64,000 bases of DNA, from NCBI RefSeq assembly GCF_035503745.1, contig NZ_DATJTC010000008.1, positions 124,001-188,000 of the forward strand. The letters run 5' to 3'. This stretch comes from Dyella_B sp035503745. Its GTDB lineage: Bacteria; Pseudomonadota; Gammaproteobacteria; Xanthomonadales; Rhodanobacteraceae. Made by a program: the position numbers and the translations under genes. Shown piece after piece: positions 25,985-35,425 of this stretch. The notes below the pieces were generated by a model, which was not told where the DNA came from, did no database searches, and saw only the letters and a program-made list of their open reading frames with translations. Position 1 is the first letter of the stretch, and each line of letters opens with the position of its first letter.

Positions 25985-26719
25985 ATGAGCGGCAGCAGCA
26001 AGGAACACATCATCAAGAGCTACGACGACGAACTGATTCGCCTGACCGGCGAACTGGTCCGCATGGGTGAGCTGGCGGTCAGTCAGTTGGAAGCGGCCAT
26101 CGACGTGGTCGAGCGCCGCGACGAACGCGCCGCGCAACACGTGGTGCATAACGACGAGGCCATCGACCAGCTCGAGCAGGAAATCAGCCACGACGTGGTG
26201 CGCCTGCTGGCGTTGCGCGCGCCCATCGCCGGCGACCTGCGCAACGTGTTCGCGGCCTTGCGCATTGCGGCGGACATCGAACGCATCGGCGACTACGCCG
26301 CGAACGTGGCCAAGCGCTCCATCCCGCTGTCGATGGCGGCGCCGCTGACGCCCACCGGCGGCCTGGCCCACCTGGCCGAGCTTGCCGCCAGCGAAGTGCG
26401 CGAGGTGTTGCGCGCCCACCGCGACCGCGACGCCGAACTCGCGCTCAAGGTGTGGCACGACGACGTGGAGCTGGACGAAGCCTACACCGCTTACTTCCGC
26501 GAACTGCTCACCTACATGATGGAAGACCCGCGCGTCATCACGCCCTGCACCCATCTGTTGTTCATGGCCAAGAACATCGAGCGCATCGGCGACCACGCCA
26601 CCAACATCGCCGAGAACGTGTGGTTCCAGGTGAAGGGCGAGCCGCTGGCGGCGCCGCGCGACAAGCGTGACCTGACGTCCAATCCGGAGCCGGTGAAGCT
26701 CGGGAATCGGCCCGATTAA
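25985..26719 (+). CDS. phoU: Phosphate signalling regulator PhoU
   Basis: Peripheral membrane protein linking the Pst transporter to PhoR and restraining Pho-regulon expression when phosphate is ample. The 244 residues form the two three-helix PhoU repeats; each metal-binding motif is visible as ADIERIGDYAAN and AKNIERIGDHATNIAE. Last gene of the operon, 118 bp after pstB, with GAGG upstream of the ATG. Confidence 0.96.
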   Translation: MSGSSKEHIIKSYDDELIRLTGELVRMGELAVSQLEAAIDVVERRDERAAQHVVHNDEAIDQLEQEISHDVVRLLALRAPIAGDLRNVFAALRIAADIERIGDYAANVAKRSIPLSMAAPLTPTGGLAHLAELAASEVREVLRAHRDRDAELALKVWHDDVELDEAYTAYFRELLTYMMEDPRVITPCTHLLFMAKNIERIGDHATNIAENVWFQVKGEPLAAPRDKRDLTSNPEPVKLGNRPD

Positions 26720-26814
26720 CTGCGGGCTGCGAAGCGCCCAACGCCATCGACGGCTGTGATGGCCTCGCCGCCAGGGGCGCTTGCAATTTTCCCCTCCACC
26801 TGCCCGTGACCTTA

Positions 26815-26843
26815 CCGTCATTCCGCCTGCGCCGGGATGACGG
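26815..26843. repeat. Short palindrome of the GTCATTCC...GGATGAC type
   Basis: CCGTCATTCC (26815-26824) and GGGATGACGG (26834-26843) form a nine-base-loop stem between the convergent phoU and membrane-protein genes. It resembles dispersed REP-like palindromes common in GC-rich gammaproteobacteria. Confidence 0.5.
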
Positions 26844-26886
26844 CAAGGCTCCAGCCATCGCCTCGAAGCGTTACCGCCCTGGCAAG

Positions 26887-27159
26887 CTAAAGCCCCGCTT
26901 CCCGCGCGCGCCTGCGCAACCGCGCGCTGTGCACCATGCCAAAAACGCCAATCACCATCCAAGCCACTTGCATGAAAAACGCGGCGGCATTGAAGCTGCC
27001 GAACACCAGCGACAGCATCACGCCAAGCGCGCCCAGCACGTTCATCAGCTGAAACACCAGGCCGTTGCCGTGCAGCTTGTGGGCCTGCAGCAGCAGGAAC
27101 GCCAGCAGCACCAGCACCACGCCGATGTAGCCGGCCCAATCGTGCCAAAAGAACGTCAT
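26887..27159 (-). CDS. CBU_0592-type small membrane protein
   Basis: A 90-residue protein with three hydrophobic helices (about 9-25, 36-54, 58-76) and a basic C-terminal tail. The pattern (YIGVVLVLLAFLLLQ, then LMNVLGALGVMLSLVFGSFNAAAF, then AWMVIGVFGM) matches the family named after CBU_0592, of unknown function. The ATG at 27159 overlaps the rlmB stop (ATGA). Longer upstream frames overlap rlmB and are rejected. Confidence 0.7.
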   Translation of the reverse strand: MTFFWHDWAGYIGVVLVLLAFLLLQAHKLHGNGLVFQLMNVLGALGVMLSLVFGSFNAAAFFMQVAWMVIGVFGMVHSARLRRRAREAGL

Positions 27160-27899
27160 CGCACACCTCGCTGGCGCAACGCCTCGAACAGGACGATACC
27201 GGTGGCCACCGATACGTTGAGGCTTTCCATCGTACCGGGCATGGGAATGCGCGCCACGAAATCGCAGGTCTCGCGCGTCAGCCGGCGCATGCCCTCGCCT
27301 TCGCCGCCCAGCACCAAGGCCACCGGCCCCTTCAGGTCCAGGTCGTAGATCGACTGCTGTGTGTCGCCAGCCAAACCGGTGATCCACACACCCGCGTCCT
27401 TGAGCGTACGCAATGCGCGCGCCAGATTGGTCGCGGCAACCAGCGGCACGCGATCGGCGCCGCCGGCCGAAGCACGACGCACCACCGGCGTCAGCCCCAC
27501 CGCGCGATCCTTGGGTACCACTACCGCCGTCACGTTGGCCGCCGCGGCACTGCGCAGGCAGGCCCCCAGATTGTGCGGGTCGGTGACGCCGTCAAGTACC
27601 AGCACCAGCGCTTCGCTGCCGGCTTTTTCGATCAAGTCAGGCAAGTCGTTTTCGCCGGCCAGCGGCGGCGGCTCGTAAAGCGCGACGATACCCTGGTGAC
27701 GCGCCTCGCCGGACACCCGATCAAGCTGCTCGCGCGGACGGTGGTGCACCGGAATCTTCAATGCCTTGGCGCGCTCGGCCAATTCATGCACGCGGGGGTT
27801 GCGCTGGCCGTTTTCCACCAGCACTTCGCGCACGCGCTCGGCGTCGTTGCTCAACGCGCCTTCCACCGGGTTGATCCCGACGATCCAACTGTCGCTCAT
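27156..27899 (-). CDS. rlmB: 23S rRNA (guanosine-2'-O)-methyltransferase RlmB
   Basis: SPOUT-class methyltransferase modifying the 23S rRNA guanosine 2251 ribose. The 247 residues comprise an N-terminal L30e-like RNA-binding domain and a knotted catalytic domain with motif 1 DGVTDPHNLGACLRSA, motif 2 LVLGGEGEGM and motif 3 ESLNVSVATGIVLFE. Starts at an ATGA overlap with rnr, as in many gammaproteobacteria. Confidence 0.96.
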   Translation of the reverse strand: MSDSWIVGINPVEGALSNDAERVREVLVENGQRNPRVHELAERAKALKIPVHHRPREQLDRVSGEARHQGIVALYEPPPLAGENDLPDLIEKAGSEALVLVLDGVTDPHNLGACLRSAAAANVTAVVVPKDRAVGLTPVVRRASAGGADRVPLVAATNLARALRTLKDAGVWITGLAGDTQQSIYDLDLKGPVALVLGGEGEGMRRLTRETCDFVARIPMPGTMESLNVSVATGIVLFEALRQRGVR

Positions 27900-30502
27900 C
27901 GTTTGCCTTTTGCCTTTTTCGCGCGCGCCTTGCCGACGGACGCCTTGTTCGTGCCCGTGACCTTGCGGCCGGACGCTTTCTGTTTATTTTTGCGCTTGCC
28001 CGGCGCAGCGGCGGCTTGCTCGCCCCAGCCTTTCTTGCCGGGACGATCCGCGCCCTGCTTGCCCTTGGCGTCCTCGCGCGCGGGCACGCCAGGCAACGCC
28101 GGCAGCGGCTTGCGGCCCGCGGGCAGCGAATAGCGTTCGCCGGCTGCCGCGTAGTCGTAGGCACGCGGCGTAGCCGCCGTTGGCGCGGCGGCGCCTTGCC
28201 TGCCCGGCTGCACCAGGCGGAAATCGATCTTGCGATCTTCCAGGCTCGCCCGCAAAACCTGCACCGCGACATGGTCGCCCAGGCGGAACTGCGCGCCGCT
28301 GCGCTCGCCTTTGAGCAGATGCCGCACCGGATCGAAGTGGTAATAGTCGTTGCTGAGCTGGCTGATATGCACCAGGCCCGAGACCTTCGATTCGTCCAGC
28401 TCCACAAACAGGCCGAACGAGGTCACGCCGGTAACCGTGCCGTTGAATTGCTCCCCGACATGTTTGGCCATCCAGGCGCAGCGGAACCGCTCGTCCACGT
28501 CGCGCTCGGCCTCCTCGGCACGGCGTTCGCGCTGCGAGGTGTGCACGGCCATCGCGGCCATCGCAGCGTCGGTGTAATCGTAGGCGCCGGGCTTGCCGCC
28601 CTTGAGCGCATAGCGGATCGCGCGGTGCACCAGCAGGTCGGGATAACGGCGGATGGGCGAGGTGAAGTGCGCATATGCGCTCAGCGCCAGGCCGAAATGG
28701 CCGCGGTTATCGGGTTGATAGGCAGCCATGCTTTGCGCGCGCAGCAGCACCGATTGAATCAGTTCGCGCTCGGGCCGGTCGTGCACCACGCGCAGCACGT
28801 GGGAGAAGTCGGCAGGGGTCACCTCTTCCAGCGGCGGCATGCGCAATTTGAATTCGCGCAGGAACTGCTGCAGGTCTTCGTATTTTTCCGCCGGCGGCGG
28901 TTCATGCGCGCGATAGAGCGCGGGAATCTTGCGCTTCTCCAGAAACAGCGCCGCCTGCACGTTGGCCGCGATCATGCATTCCTCGATCAGCTTGTGCGCG
29001 TCGTTGCGCTCCACCGCGCCCACCGTTTGCACCTCGCCGGTCTGGTCGAGGCGGAATTTCACTTCCGGCGTTTCGAAGTCGATCGCGCCGCGGCGACGGC
29101 GCTGCTCGGACATCGCCTTGTACAGGGCATGCAGGTTGCGCAGTTGCGGCAGCACGTCGGCCACTTCGTGCTGCACGTCCTGGTTTTCCAGGCCGATGGC
29201 CTGCCAGACCTTGTCGTAGGTCAGGCGCGCATGCGACAGCATCACCGCGTCGTAGAACTTGGCTTTCGTCACCTCACCCGAAGCGTCGACCTGCATGTCG
29301 CACACCATGCACAGGCGTTCCACTTTCGGGTTGAGCGAGCAGATGCCGTTGGAGAGCGTCTCGGGCAACATCGGCACCACGAAGCCCGGGAAGTAAGTGG
29401 AAGTGCTGCGCTCGTAGGCTTCCTTGTCCAGCGCACCACCCACGCGCACGTAGTGCGAGACATCGGCGATCGCCACCACCAGGCGCCAACCGCCGCCGCG
29501 CCGGGGTTCGGCGAACACCGCGTCGTCGAAGTCGCGCGCATCGTCGCCGTCGATCGTCACCAGCGGCAGCTTGCGCAGATCCATGCGCCCTTCGCGCTCC
29601 TGGGCCGTTACCTCCGGCTCGATCTGCGCCGCTTCGCGCAGCACTTCAGGCGGCCATTCATGCGGCAGGTCGTGGCTGGCGATGGCCATTTCCACCAGCA
29701 GCGACGGCTGCAGGCGTTCGCCCAGCACAGCGCGGATCGCCCCAAGCGGCCCGCGATAGGCAGTGGGCGGATCGGTGATTTCAACCACCACGATCTGCCC
29801 CGAACGCGCACCCTGCTCCTTGCCCGGCACGATCATGACGTCCTGGTGCAGGCGGCGATCGTCCGGCACCACCAGGGTGACGCCATTGTCGATCACCACC
29901 CGGCCGACCAGACGCGGCGAGCGGCGCTGCAGCACTTCCACGATCGCGCCCTGCCGGCGCCCGCGACGATCGACGCCGACCACGCTGGCAAGCACGCGAT
30001 CGCCGTGCATCACGCTGCGCATCTGATACGGAGAAAGATAGAGATCCTCGCCGCCCTCGTCCGGACGCAGAAAGCCGTAGCCCTCCGCGTTGGCGAGCAC
30101 CATGCCGGGGATCAGGTCCAGCTTGCGCGCCGGCGCATAGCCGCCACGCCGGCCCAGCAGCAGTTGGCCGTCGCGCACCATCGCGGCAAGCCGCTTGGAC
30201 AGCGCCAGGATGCTGTATTCGTCGTGCAGCGCCAGCGCCTCGGCGACGCGCGCCTCGGTCAACAGCTCCCCACGCTCCTCCAGCAGCGCCAGGATGGCCT
30301 CGCGGCTGGGAATGGGGCGCTCGTAGCGTTCGGCCTCACGCCGGGCATACGGATCCTGATGCGGCCCGCCGGCCGGCACCTGCGGCGGCGACGGGGTTAC
30401 GTAGCCGCGACGCGCGGCTTTTTCCGCGCCGGTCCGCCCCTTGGGGGCCTTGGCCGCCTTGCGCGGGGCTTTTTCCTTGCTTCGAGTTTTTTTCGGGGTC
30501 AC
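27896..30502 (-). CDS. rnr: Ribonuclease R
   Basis: Processive 3'-5' exoribonuclease for structured RNA. The GTG at 30502 gives 868 residues: a lysine-rich N-terminus with a winged-helix region, two cold-shock/OB domains, the RNB catalytic domain with DGDDARDFDDAV at about residues 315-326, an S1 domain (FNGTVTGVTSFGLFVELDES) and a long basic Lys/Ala-rich tail. The frame extends upstream through the tRNA-Leu gene, so the longer start is rejected. First gene of rnr-rlmB-membrane protein. Confidence 0.95.
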   Translation of the reverse strand: MTPKKTRSKEKAPRKAAKAPKGRTGAEKAARRGYVTPSPPQVPAGGPHQDPYARREAERYERPIPSREAILALLEERGELLTEARVAEALALHDEYSILALSKRLAAMVRDGQLLLGRRGGYAPARKLDLIPGMVLANAEGYGFLRPDEGGEDLYLSPYQMRSVMHGDRVLASVVGVDRRGRRQGAIVEVLQRRSPRLVGRVVIDNGVTLVVPDDRRLHQDVMIVPGKEQGARSGQIVVVEITDPPTAYRGPLGAIRAVLGERLQPSLLVEMAIASHDLPHEWPPEVLREAAQIEPEVTAQEREGRMDLRKLPLVTIDGDDARDFDDAVFAEPRRGGGWRLVVAIADVSHYVRVGGALDKEAYERSTSTYFPGFVVPMLPETLSNGICSLNPKVERLCMVCDMQVDASGEVTKAKFYDAVMLSHARLTYDKVWQAIGLENQDVQHEVADVLPQLRNLHALYKAMSEQRRRRGAIDFETPEVKFRLDQTGEVQTVGAVERNDAHKLIEECMIAANVQAALFLEKRKIPALYRAHEPPPAEKYEDLQQFLREFKLRMPPLEEVTPADFSHVLRVVHDRPERELIQSVLLRAQSMAAYQPDNRGHFGLALSAYAHFTSPIRRYPDLLVHRAIRYALKGGKPGAYDYTDAAMAAMAVHTSQRERRAEEAERDVDERFRCAWMAKHVGEQFNGTVTGVTSFGLFVELDESKVSGLVHISQLSNDYYHFDPVRHLLKGERSGAQFRLGDHVAVQVLRASLEDRKIDFRLVQPGRQGAAAPTAATPRAYDYAAAGERYSLPAGRKPLPALPGVPAREDAKGKQGADRPGKKGWGEQAAAAPGKRKNKQKASGRKVTGTNKASVGKARAKKAKGKR

Positions 30503-30654
30503 GGTGTAAGTATCGCCTTGATGAACGATTCGATAAATGGTCCATTTCAACGCGGCACGCGCCTGCTGGGACGTCGTGAAGAAACAGTTGACAAGATGTC
30601 CTCCGATACCTAATCTACGCGGCTCGCACAGCCCAAACGGCTTATGCGACACCT

Positions 30655-30739
<85 letters not shown>

Positions 30740-31163
30740 CGAAATTGAACAATATCGCGGCTTAGCAACCCCTCATGGGTAATTGCTGGCCGCGTTTCTG
30801 TTTTTGCACCTGCAAAAACTTCTTACCCCAGCATTCATCGCGAGGCCGACCCGCCCGTGCCTTCTCAAGCTCGCACCCGGCACCGCTGTAAGAACTGAGC
30901 GGAGAGATGGCACGCCATTTCGTCAGGTCGGACCCGATACGCAGACCACAGGTCGCCTCAAACAGATGCGAGCAACGTAATCGCTGGACACGATTGCGCC
31001 CAAGCTCGAACACATAGCACCTGTTGACCGATCGCATATATCGGCAGTGGCAGCTACCTGCGATTGCCAGTTGTCAGCCGCCCCTTGGGCTGCCTTGTTG
31101 CTCACAAGACTGTTCCTGGCCTACCGTATTGCCATTCGACCAGGGGTAAGGAACAGGGCGGCT

Positions 31164-32657
31164 ATGGCAAGCAGAAAAGAAGTGCTGGCAGAGGCTCAGC
31201 TTGGCAGTCGTGTGGCCGAGGACGAAGGGGAATCACTCCACTCCTACTTCGTGGAGACAGATCAGTGGCGCAGGCTCCTAACGGGCGACGTTGATATCGT
31301 GTTCGGTGCAAAAGGCACCGGCAAAAGCGCTTTGTATTCGCTTTTACTTGCCAAAAAAGAGGAGCTTCGATTAGGTCGGCGGACGCTCTTCCTAGCTGCC
31401 GAAAATCCTCGAGGCACCCCGGCTTTTCGCGATCTTGGTACTGGACCGGCGCTAACTGAAGACCAACTTCGGGGGCTTTGGAAGCTCTATTTTCTGTCGT
31501 TGTCCGCTAACTACCTTCGGCACCATATGGAGACGGCAAAGATTCGCAATGACAAAGCCACCCACGTTATTGGCGTATTGACCGAAAACAAACTTCTAGA
31601 GCCCAACGTTAATCTGCTGGCCCGCCTTAAGGCGACGATGGAGTACCTGCGGAGATATATCCCAAACCTCGATTTAAAGATGACCGATCCATCCACCGGC
31701 TACGAATTTAGCGGAAAAATCACGCTGGCAGAGCCGAATGGGGAGCAGCGGCAACAAGGTTATGTATCCGCTGACAACCTCCTTGAAACGCTCGACGCAG
31801 CGTTCGCAGAAATGCACATCACAATTTGGCTGGTGCTAGATCGCCTCGATGTGGCATTTGCCGAGTCAGACGAGTTAGAGGTCACTGCGTTACGAGCCCT
31901 CTTCCGAACGTACTTGGATATCGTTGGTCTTTCGCAGATCAAAGTTAAGATTTTTCTGCGCGACGACATTTGGCGGAAGATTGTGATTGGCGGTTTCCGT
32001 GAAGCTAGTCATGTAACTCGTACGCTGACACTGAGCTGGAACCAACAGTCCTTGCTCAACCTGCTTGTTCGCAGGCTCTCTTTTAATGAAAGCCTCTGCA
32101 AGTACTACGGCTTGAGGCGCGGAGATATTATTGCTACCGCCCAGCTTCAGAATGACTTTTTCTATTCAATTTTTCCGCAAAAAATCGACATTGGCGCGAA
32201 GCAGCCGAACACACTCGACTGGATGCTGTCGCGAACCGCTGATGGCACGAAAAGAACCGCGCCGCGCGAGTTGATTCATCTATTGCTTGAAACGAGAGCT
32301 GAGCAATTGAAGCTGTATGAGCTAGGGAACGCCGAGCCCGATGAGAACAGGCTATTTTCCAATTCGGCTGTTCGATTTGCGTTGCCCGCGGTATCCAGAG
32401 CTCGCTACGAACTCACCTTGTGCGCTGAGAATCCGTCTCTGAAACCCTATCTTGAAAAGCTGGAGCGCGAGAAGGCTCAGCAGTCAGTAGCGACGCTGGA
32501 ATCGCTTTGGAAGTGCACCACTCAAAAGGCAACGGAGATTGCCGAAAAATTGGTAGAGGCAGGGTTCTTCGAACGACGGGGAACTAAGGATGCCCCCGCC
32601 TACTGGGCGCCGTTCCTCTATCGCGATGCCTTGCATCTTGTACAAGGCGCAGCATAG
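31164..32657 (+). CDS. Sll1717-family P-loop ATPase
   Basis: A 497-residue cytoplasmic P-loop protein. Walker A is FGAKGTGKSAL (47-57) and a Walker B-like strand is IWLVLDRLDVAF (about 219-230), with an arginine-rich follow-up (FLRDDIWRKI). The C-terminal third is helical with a winged-helix-like end (TTQKATEIAEKLVEAGFFERRG). The layout fits the STAND-like Sll1717 family often found in defence or mobile islands; the activity is not established. It is the only gene in the tRNA-Leu islet, and its lower GC marks it as acquired. The ATG at 31164 is preferred over an upstream in-frame start because the conserved N-terminus begins there. Confidence 0.75.
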   Translation: MASRKEVLAEAQLGSRVAEDEGESLHSYFVETDQWRRLLTGDVDIVFGAKGTGKSALYSLLLAKKEELRLGRRTLFLAAENPRGTPAFRDLGTGPALTEDQLRGLWKLYFLSLSANYLRHHMETAKIRNDKATHVIGVLTENKLLEPNVNLLARLKATMEYLRRYIPNLDLKMTDPSTGYEFSGKITLAEPNGEQRQQGYVSADNLLETLDAAFAEMHITIWLVLDRLDVAFAESDELEVTALRALFRTYLDIVGLSQIKVKIFLRDDIWRKIVIGGFREASHVTRTLTLSWNQQSLLNLLVRRLSFNESLCKYYGLRRGDIIATAQLQNDFFYSIFPQKIDIGAKQPNTLDWMLSRTADGTKRTAPRELIHLLLETRAEQLKLYELGNAEPDENRLFSNSAVRFALPAVSRARYELTLCAENPSLKPYLEKLEREKAQQSVATLESLWKCTTQKATEIAEKLVEAGFFERRGTKDAPAYWAPFLYRDALHLVQGAA

Positions 32658-32964
32658 GCAACCGGTCGTTTTAGGATCGCAAACTCACCCAGACCAGCGC
32701 AGATTACCCTTTGGCGACCAACGTTAGAGCTGGAGCACCGCTCGCGCGCTATGAACGCGCCGGTAGATGACAGACAGGGCTCACCCATTGAACCCGTTGG
32801 CTAGTTCCACCGTGGGTAATTTGTGGGGAACACTAGGGGGGAGGCGAGAGGGGGTAATACGGGGCGATAACGACTCCCTTCATCCCCAACAAATGGCTTA
32901 ACTGAGCGGTTTACGGGGAGGTAGAGGGCAGCAGGGGGCGATAGCGAAAAACCCCGAAATTGCA

Positions 32965-32978
32965 TCTCCTGGGCACCA
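32965..32978. repeat. Attachment-site repeat, right end of the tRNA-Leu islet
   Basis: Exact copy of the last 14 bases of tRNA-Leu(CAG), TCTCCTGGGCACCA. The sequence beyond it resembles a normal tRNA 3' flank ending in a terminator-like hairpin. Confidence 0.65.
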
Positions 32979-33031
32979 ACAAATAGCTAAAAGCAAGCCC
33001 CTTTTGCGACACTTGGCGCGAAAGTGCAGAG

Positions 33032-33060
33032 ACAAAAAGCCGGCCTCGTGCCGGTTTTGT
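33032..33060 (+). terminator. Terminator-like hairpin, ancestral tRNA-Leu terminator
   Basis: ACAAAAAGCCGGC and GCCGGTTTTGT form a GC-rich stem with A and T flanks. Before the islet inserted it would have lain about 55-80 bp downstream of tRNA-Leu, the expected place for its terminator. Confidence 0.55.
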
Positions 33061-33369
33061 CGTTTCCGGCCCCCCGTGGGGCAATCCCGGACCACGGCGA
33101 TTGCACAGCCTGTCTTTTCATGGCTGAGAAGAGCCCTTCCCGCTGCCGGGTTCGAACTCTTCACCGACACTTTTGCCCGGCGTGTAGGTTCATTCGATCA
33201 GCAGGCGATCGCGAAAGTCGGGCGCTTGGTCCATGCGCATAGGTGAAAACACGCAGACGGGCTATCAGGTCATGCCCATGCGCACTTGGTCTTTGCGTCT
33301 TTCAGAGAAAAACTGCAACGCTCACGGTGTTTGTGCTTGGTCCGTGGACATCCATCCACTTACGCACGC

Positions 33370-35319
33370 TTAAAGCTCGCGCAGAATACGAAAGCCCACG
33401 CGGCCACTGCGGATGCCCGCATCGGCGCCCTGGCGATACGCCGAATTCACCTGCTCGGGTGAGCTGCCCCACGATCCGCCACGCACCACGCGCGTGGCGC
33501 AGCCGGGATTGACCCAGGCGCTGCCATCGGTCGGCGCGCGCACGTAGTTGTCGTGCCAGCAGTCGGCCATCCACTCGGACACGTTGCCGTCGATGTCGTA
33601 CAGGCCAAACGGATTGGGCGCGAACGTCATCACCGGCGCCGGGCCCCAGTAGCCGTCGCTGTAGCCCTGGAAAGCGTGGCTCCAGCGGCGCCCGCTCGGC
33701 GAACGATCGAGCGAACCGGTGAGGTTTTCGACCTTGTTGGTGGGCGTACCGTTACCCCACCAATAACGCGTGGTGGTGCCGCCACGCAGCGCGTATTCGA
33801 ATTCCGATTCGCTGGGCAGGCGGTACTTTTTGCCCGTGCGTTGGCTCAGCCACTGCACATAGGCGTTGGCGTCGTTCCACGAAACGTTCACGACGGGCAG
33901 ATTGTCCGTTGCCGGGCGTCCGGCGTAATCGGATGCCCAAGTGGCATTGTCATCGTCGCGCATGACGCCGGTGCGCTCGTCATAAACGCTGGCGCCTTCG
34001 CTGACCGAATCGGGCTTGTAACCGCTGGCGCGCACGAAATCGCGGAACTGTCCCACCGTAATGTCGGTTCGCGACAAGGCAAAACCTTTGTCGAGGGTCA
34101 CCTGGTGCTGCGGCATCTGCGCATCGGCGCTGCCCGGCTCGCCATCGGGCGCGCCCATCATGTAGGTGCCCGTGGGAATCACCACCATGGCGGGCGAGTG
34201 GCCGTTCATGTCGACGAAACGGTCGGTAAACACCTGTCCCGGCTTGTAGCTGGAATACAGGCGCGCATTGGTCAGCCGCTCCTGGAATTCATCCATGCCG
34301 GCCACCTGCGGACTGATGGCCTGGGCCTGCCCGGCCAGTTGCTTGGCAAGCGCCACATTGCCCGCATCCAGCGCCGAGCGCGCCTGCGCCAGCACGCCGG
34401 CCGCGCGTTGTTGGCGAATGCCATCGACCTGATTGCGTACGGTCTGCAACTGCGGCGAATCGGGCTGGATGGCCTGCGCTTCGTCGAGGGCCTTTTGCGC
34501 GCCCGCGAAATCGTTTTGTGCCACCGCGGCCAGGGCGTGGTCGAGCACCACCCGCTGAACCTGCAGCACGCCTTGCGCGGCAACGGCGTTGGCGGGGTCG
34601 AGCATCTGCACCTGACGATACAGATCCAGCGCGTTGTTGCCGGCCGGTTGATCGGCATTGCCTTGCTGCAACAAATCGGCCGCCTTGGCCAGCATCGGAC
34701 GCACTTGATTGAGCGTCTTCAAGCTGGCCTCCATCGGCGTGACGTCGTTGGCAGCGCTTGGCATGGTCTTGAGATTGTCAAGCAGCGAGCCGGCCGATTC
34801 GGAATCGCCGATGGCGATGTCCTGCGTCACCTCGGCGATCAGATGCGTGCGCACCTGGTCCAGGCCCTGCGCGGCGGCGCGGCTATCGGGCTTGAGCTTG
34901 AGCGCCTGCTGATAAAGATCGGCCGCACTATTCTTCGAACCGGCCAGCTGTCCCGCCTGGAACGCCTTCTCGGCACGCTCCAACAGGGCCTTCACCTCGG
35001 GCGTATCGGCCGTCAGCTGCTGCGGCAGCGGCGCGCTGCGGCGGTCCAGGCGCGCGGCGATCACCGCTGTCGGCGCCAGGGTGAGTGGCGGGCCGGCGTT
35101 GAGTTCGTCCTGAGCCGAAGGTGTCACGCTGCCCGCGCGGGCCGGCACGGCCGGCGTGAAGCTGCGCGCGCCGGTCACGCTGGGCGGGTTGGCCACTTCC
35201 TCGGGGGTCACGTGGAAAATGCGCGGAAAAAAGTGATACGTCAGCCCGCACGCCAGCACGATCACGCCCAGCGCCCCACCTAATGCGCGTTGACGTTGTA
35301 CGGTTTCCTTGCTCGGCAT
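33370..35319 (-). CDS. Membrane-anchored FGE/SUMF1-domain protein with tandem helical repeats
   Basis: A 649-residue protein: one N-terminal transmembrane helix (about 12-31), an Ala/Gln-rich helical region with TPR-like repeats (about 105-365), then a formylglycine-generating-enzyme/SUMF1-type C-type-lectin domain from about residue 380 to the end. FGE signatures seen are MVVIPTGTYMMGAPD, PVVNVSWNDANAYVQWLS, YRLPSESEFEYALRGG, LYDIDGNVSEWMADCW and VVRGGSWGS. True sulfatase activation needs specific cysteines; only isolated ones (CW, GCATR) are visible, so a substrate-binding or scaffolding role is likelier. Opposite strand from rnd. Confidence 0.8.
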   Translation of the reverse strand: MPSKETVQRQRALGGALGVIVLACGLTYHFFPRIFHVTPEEVANPPSVTGARSFTPAVPARAGSVTPSAQDELNAGPPLTLAPTAVIAARLDRRSAPLPQQLTADTPEVKALLERAEKAFQAGQLAGSKNSAADLYQQALKLKPDSRAAAQGLDQVRTHLIAEVTQDIAIGDSESAGSLLDNLKTMPSAANDVTPMEASLKTLNQVRPMLAKAADLLQQGNADQPAGNNALDLYRQVQMLDPANAVAAQGVLQVQRVVLDHALAAVAQNDFAGAQKALDEAQAIQPDSPQLQTVRNQVDGIRQQRAAGVLAQARSALDAGNVALAKQLAGQAQAISPQVAGMDEFQERLTNARLYSSYKPGQVFTDRFVDMNGHSPAMVVIPTGTYMMGAPDGEPGSADAQMPQHQVTLDKGFALSRTDITVGQFRDFVRASGYKPDSVSEGASVYDERTGVMRDDDNATWASDYAGRPATDNLPVVNVSWNDANAYVQWLSQRTGKKYRLPSESEFEYALRGGTTTRYWWGNGTPTNKVENLTGSLDRSPSGRRWSHAFQGYSDGYWGPAPVMTFAPNPFGLYDIDGNVSEWMADCWHDNYVRAPTDGSAWVNPGCATRVVRGGSWGSSPEQVNSAYRQGADAGIRSGRVGFRILREL

Positions 35320-35425
35320 GGTGGGCGTTCCGTGGCTGGCCTGCTATGGTTCGCTGCTTACCATATGGCACCACCGATGACGGGGCAATCATGGATCGTT
35401 TGCCCGGTCGTTCCAAGGAACGCAC

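Larger units (their letters stand above)
30740..32978. mobile_element. Islet integrated at tRNA-Leu(CAG)
   Basis: A 2.2-kb stretch between two copies of the tRNA-Leu 3' end, visibly less GC-rich than the flanks and holding one clear gene, a P-loop ATPase. No integrase is present, so it is a satellite, a decayed element, or one moved in trans. 30740-31163 has no convincing gene; the minus-strand frame at 30762-31037 is cysteine-rich, unlike any family I know, and probably chance. Confidence 0.6.
32658..33369. other. Gene-free stretch holding the right attachment site
   Basis: No coding sequence is convincing in these 712 bases. The region contains G-rich runs near 32836-32950, the 14-bp copy of the tRNA-Leu 3' end and a hairpin at 33032-33060. 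Short frames at 33004-33246 lack start signals and family resemblance. Confidence 0.6.

Noticed and set aside
28016..30613. 865-codon open frame antisense to rnr
   Set aside because: Shadow of the RNase R gene; His/Arg-rich, no start signals, no recognisable domain.
30762..31037. 91-codon minus-strand frame at the left end of the tRNA-Leu islet, as an integrase remnant
   Set aside because: No recombinase motifs; cysteine-rich composition and lack of a ribosome-binding site suggest chance.
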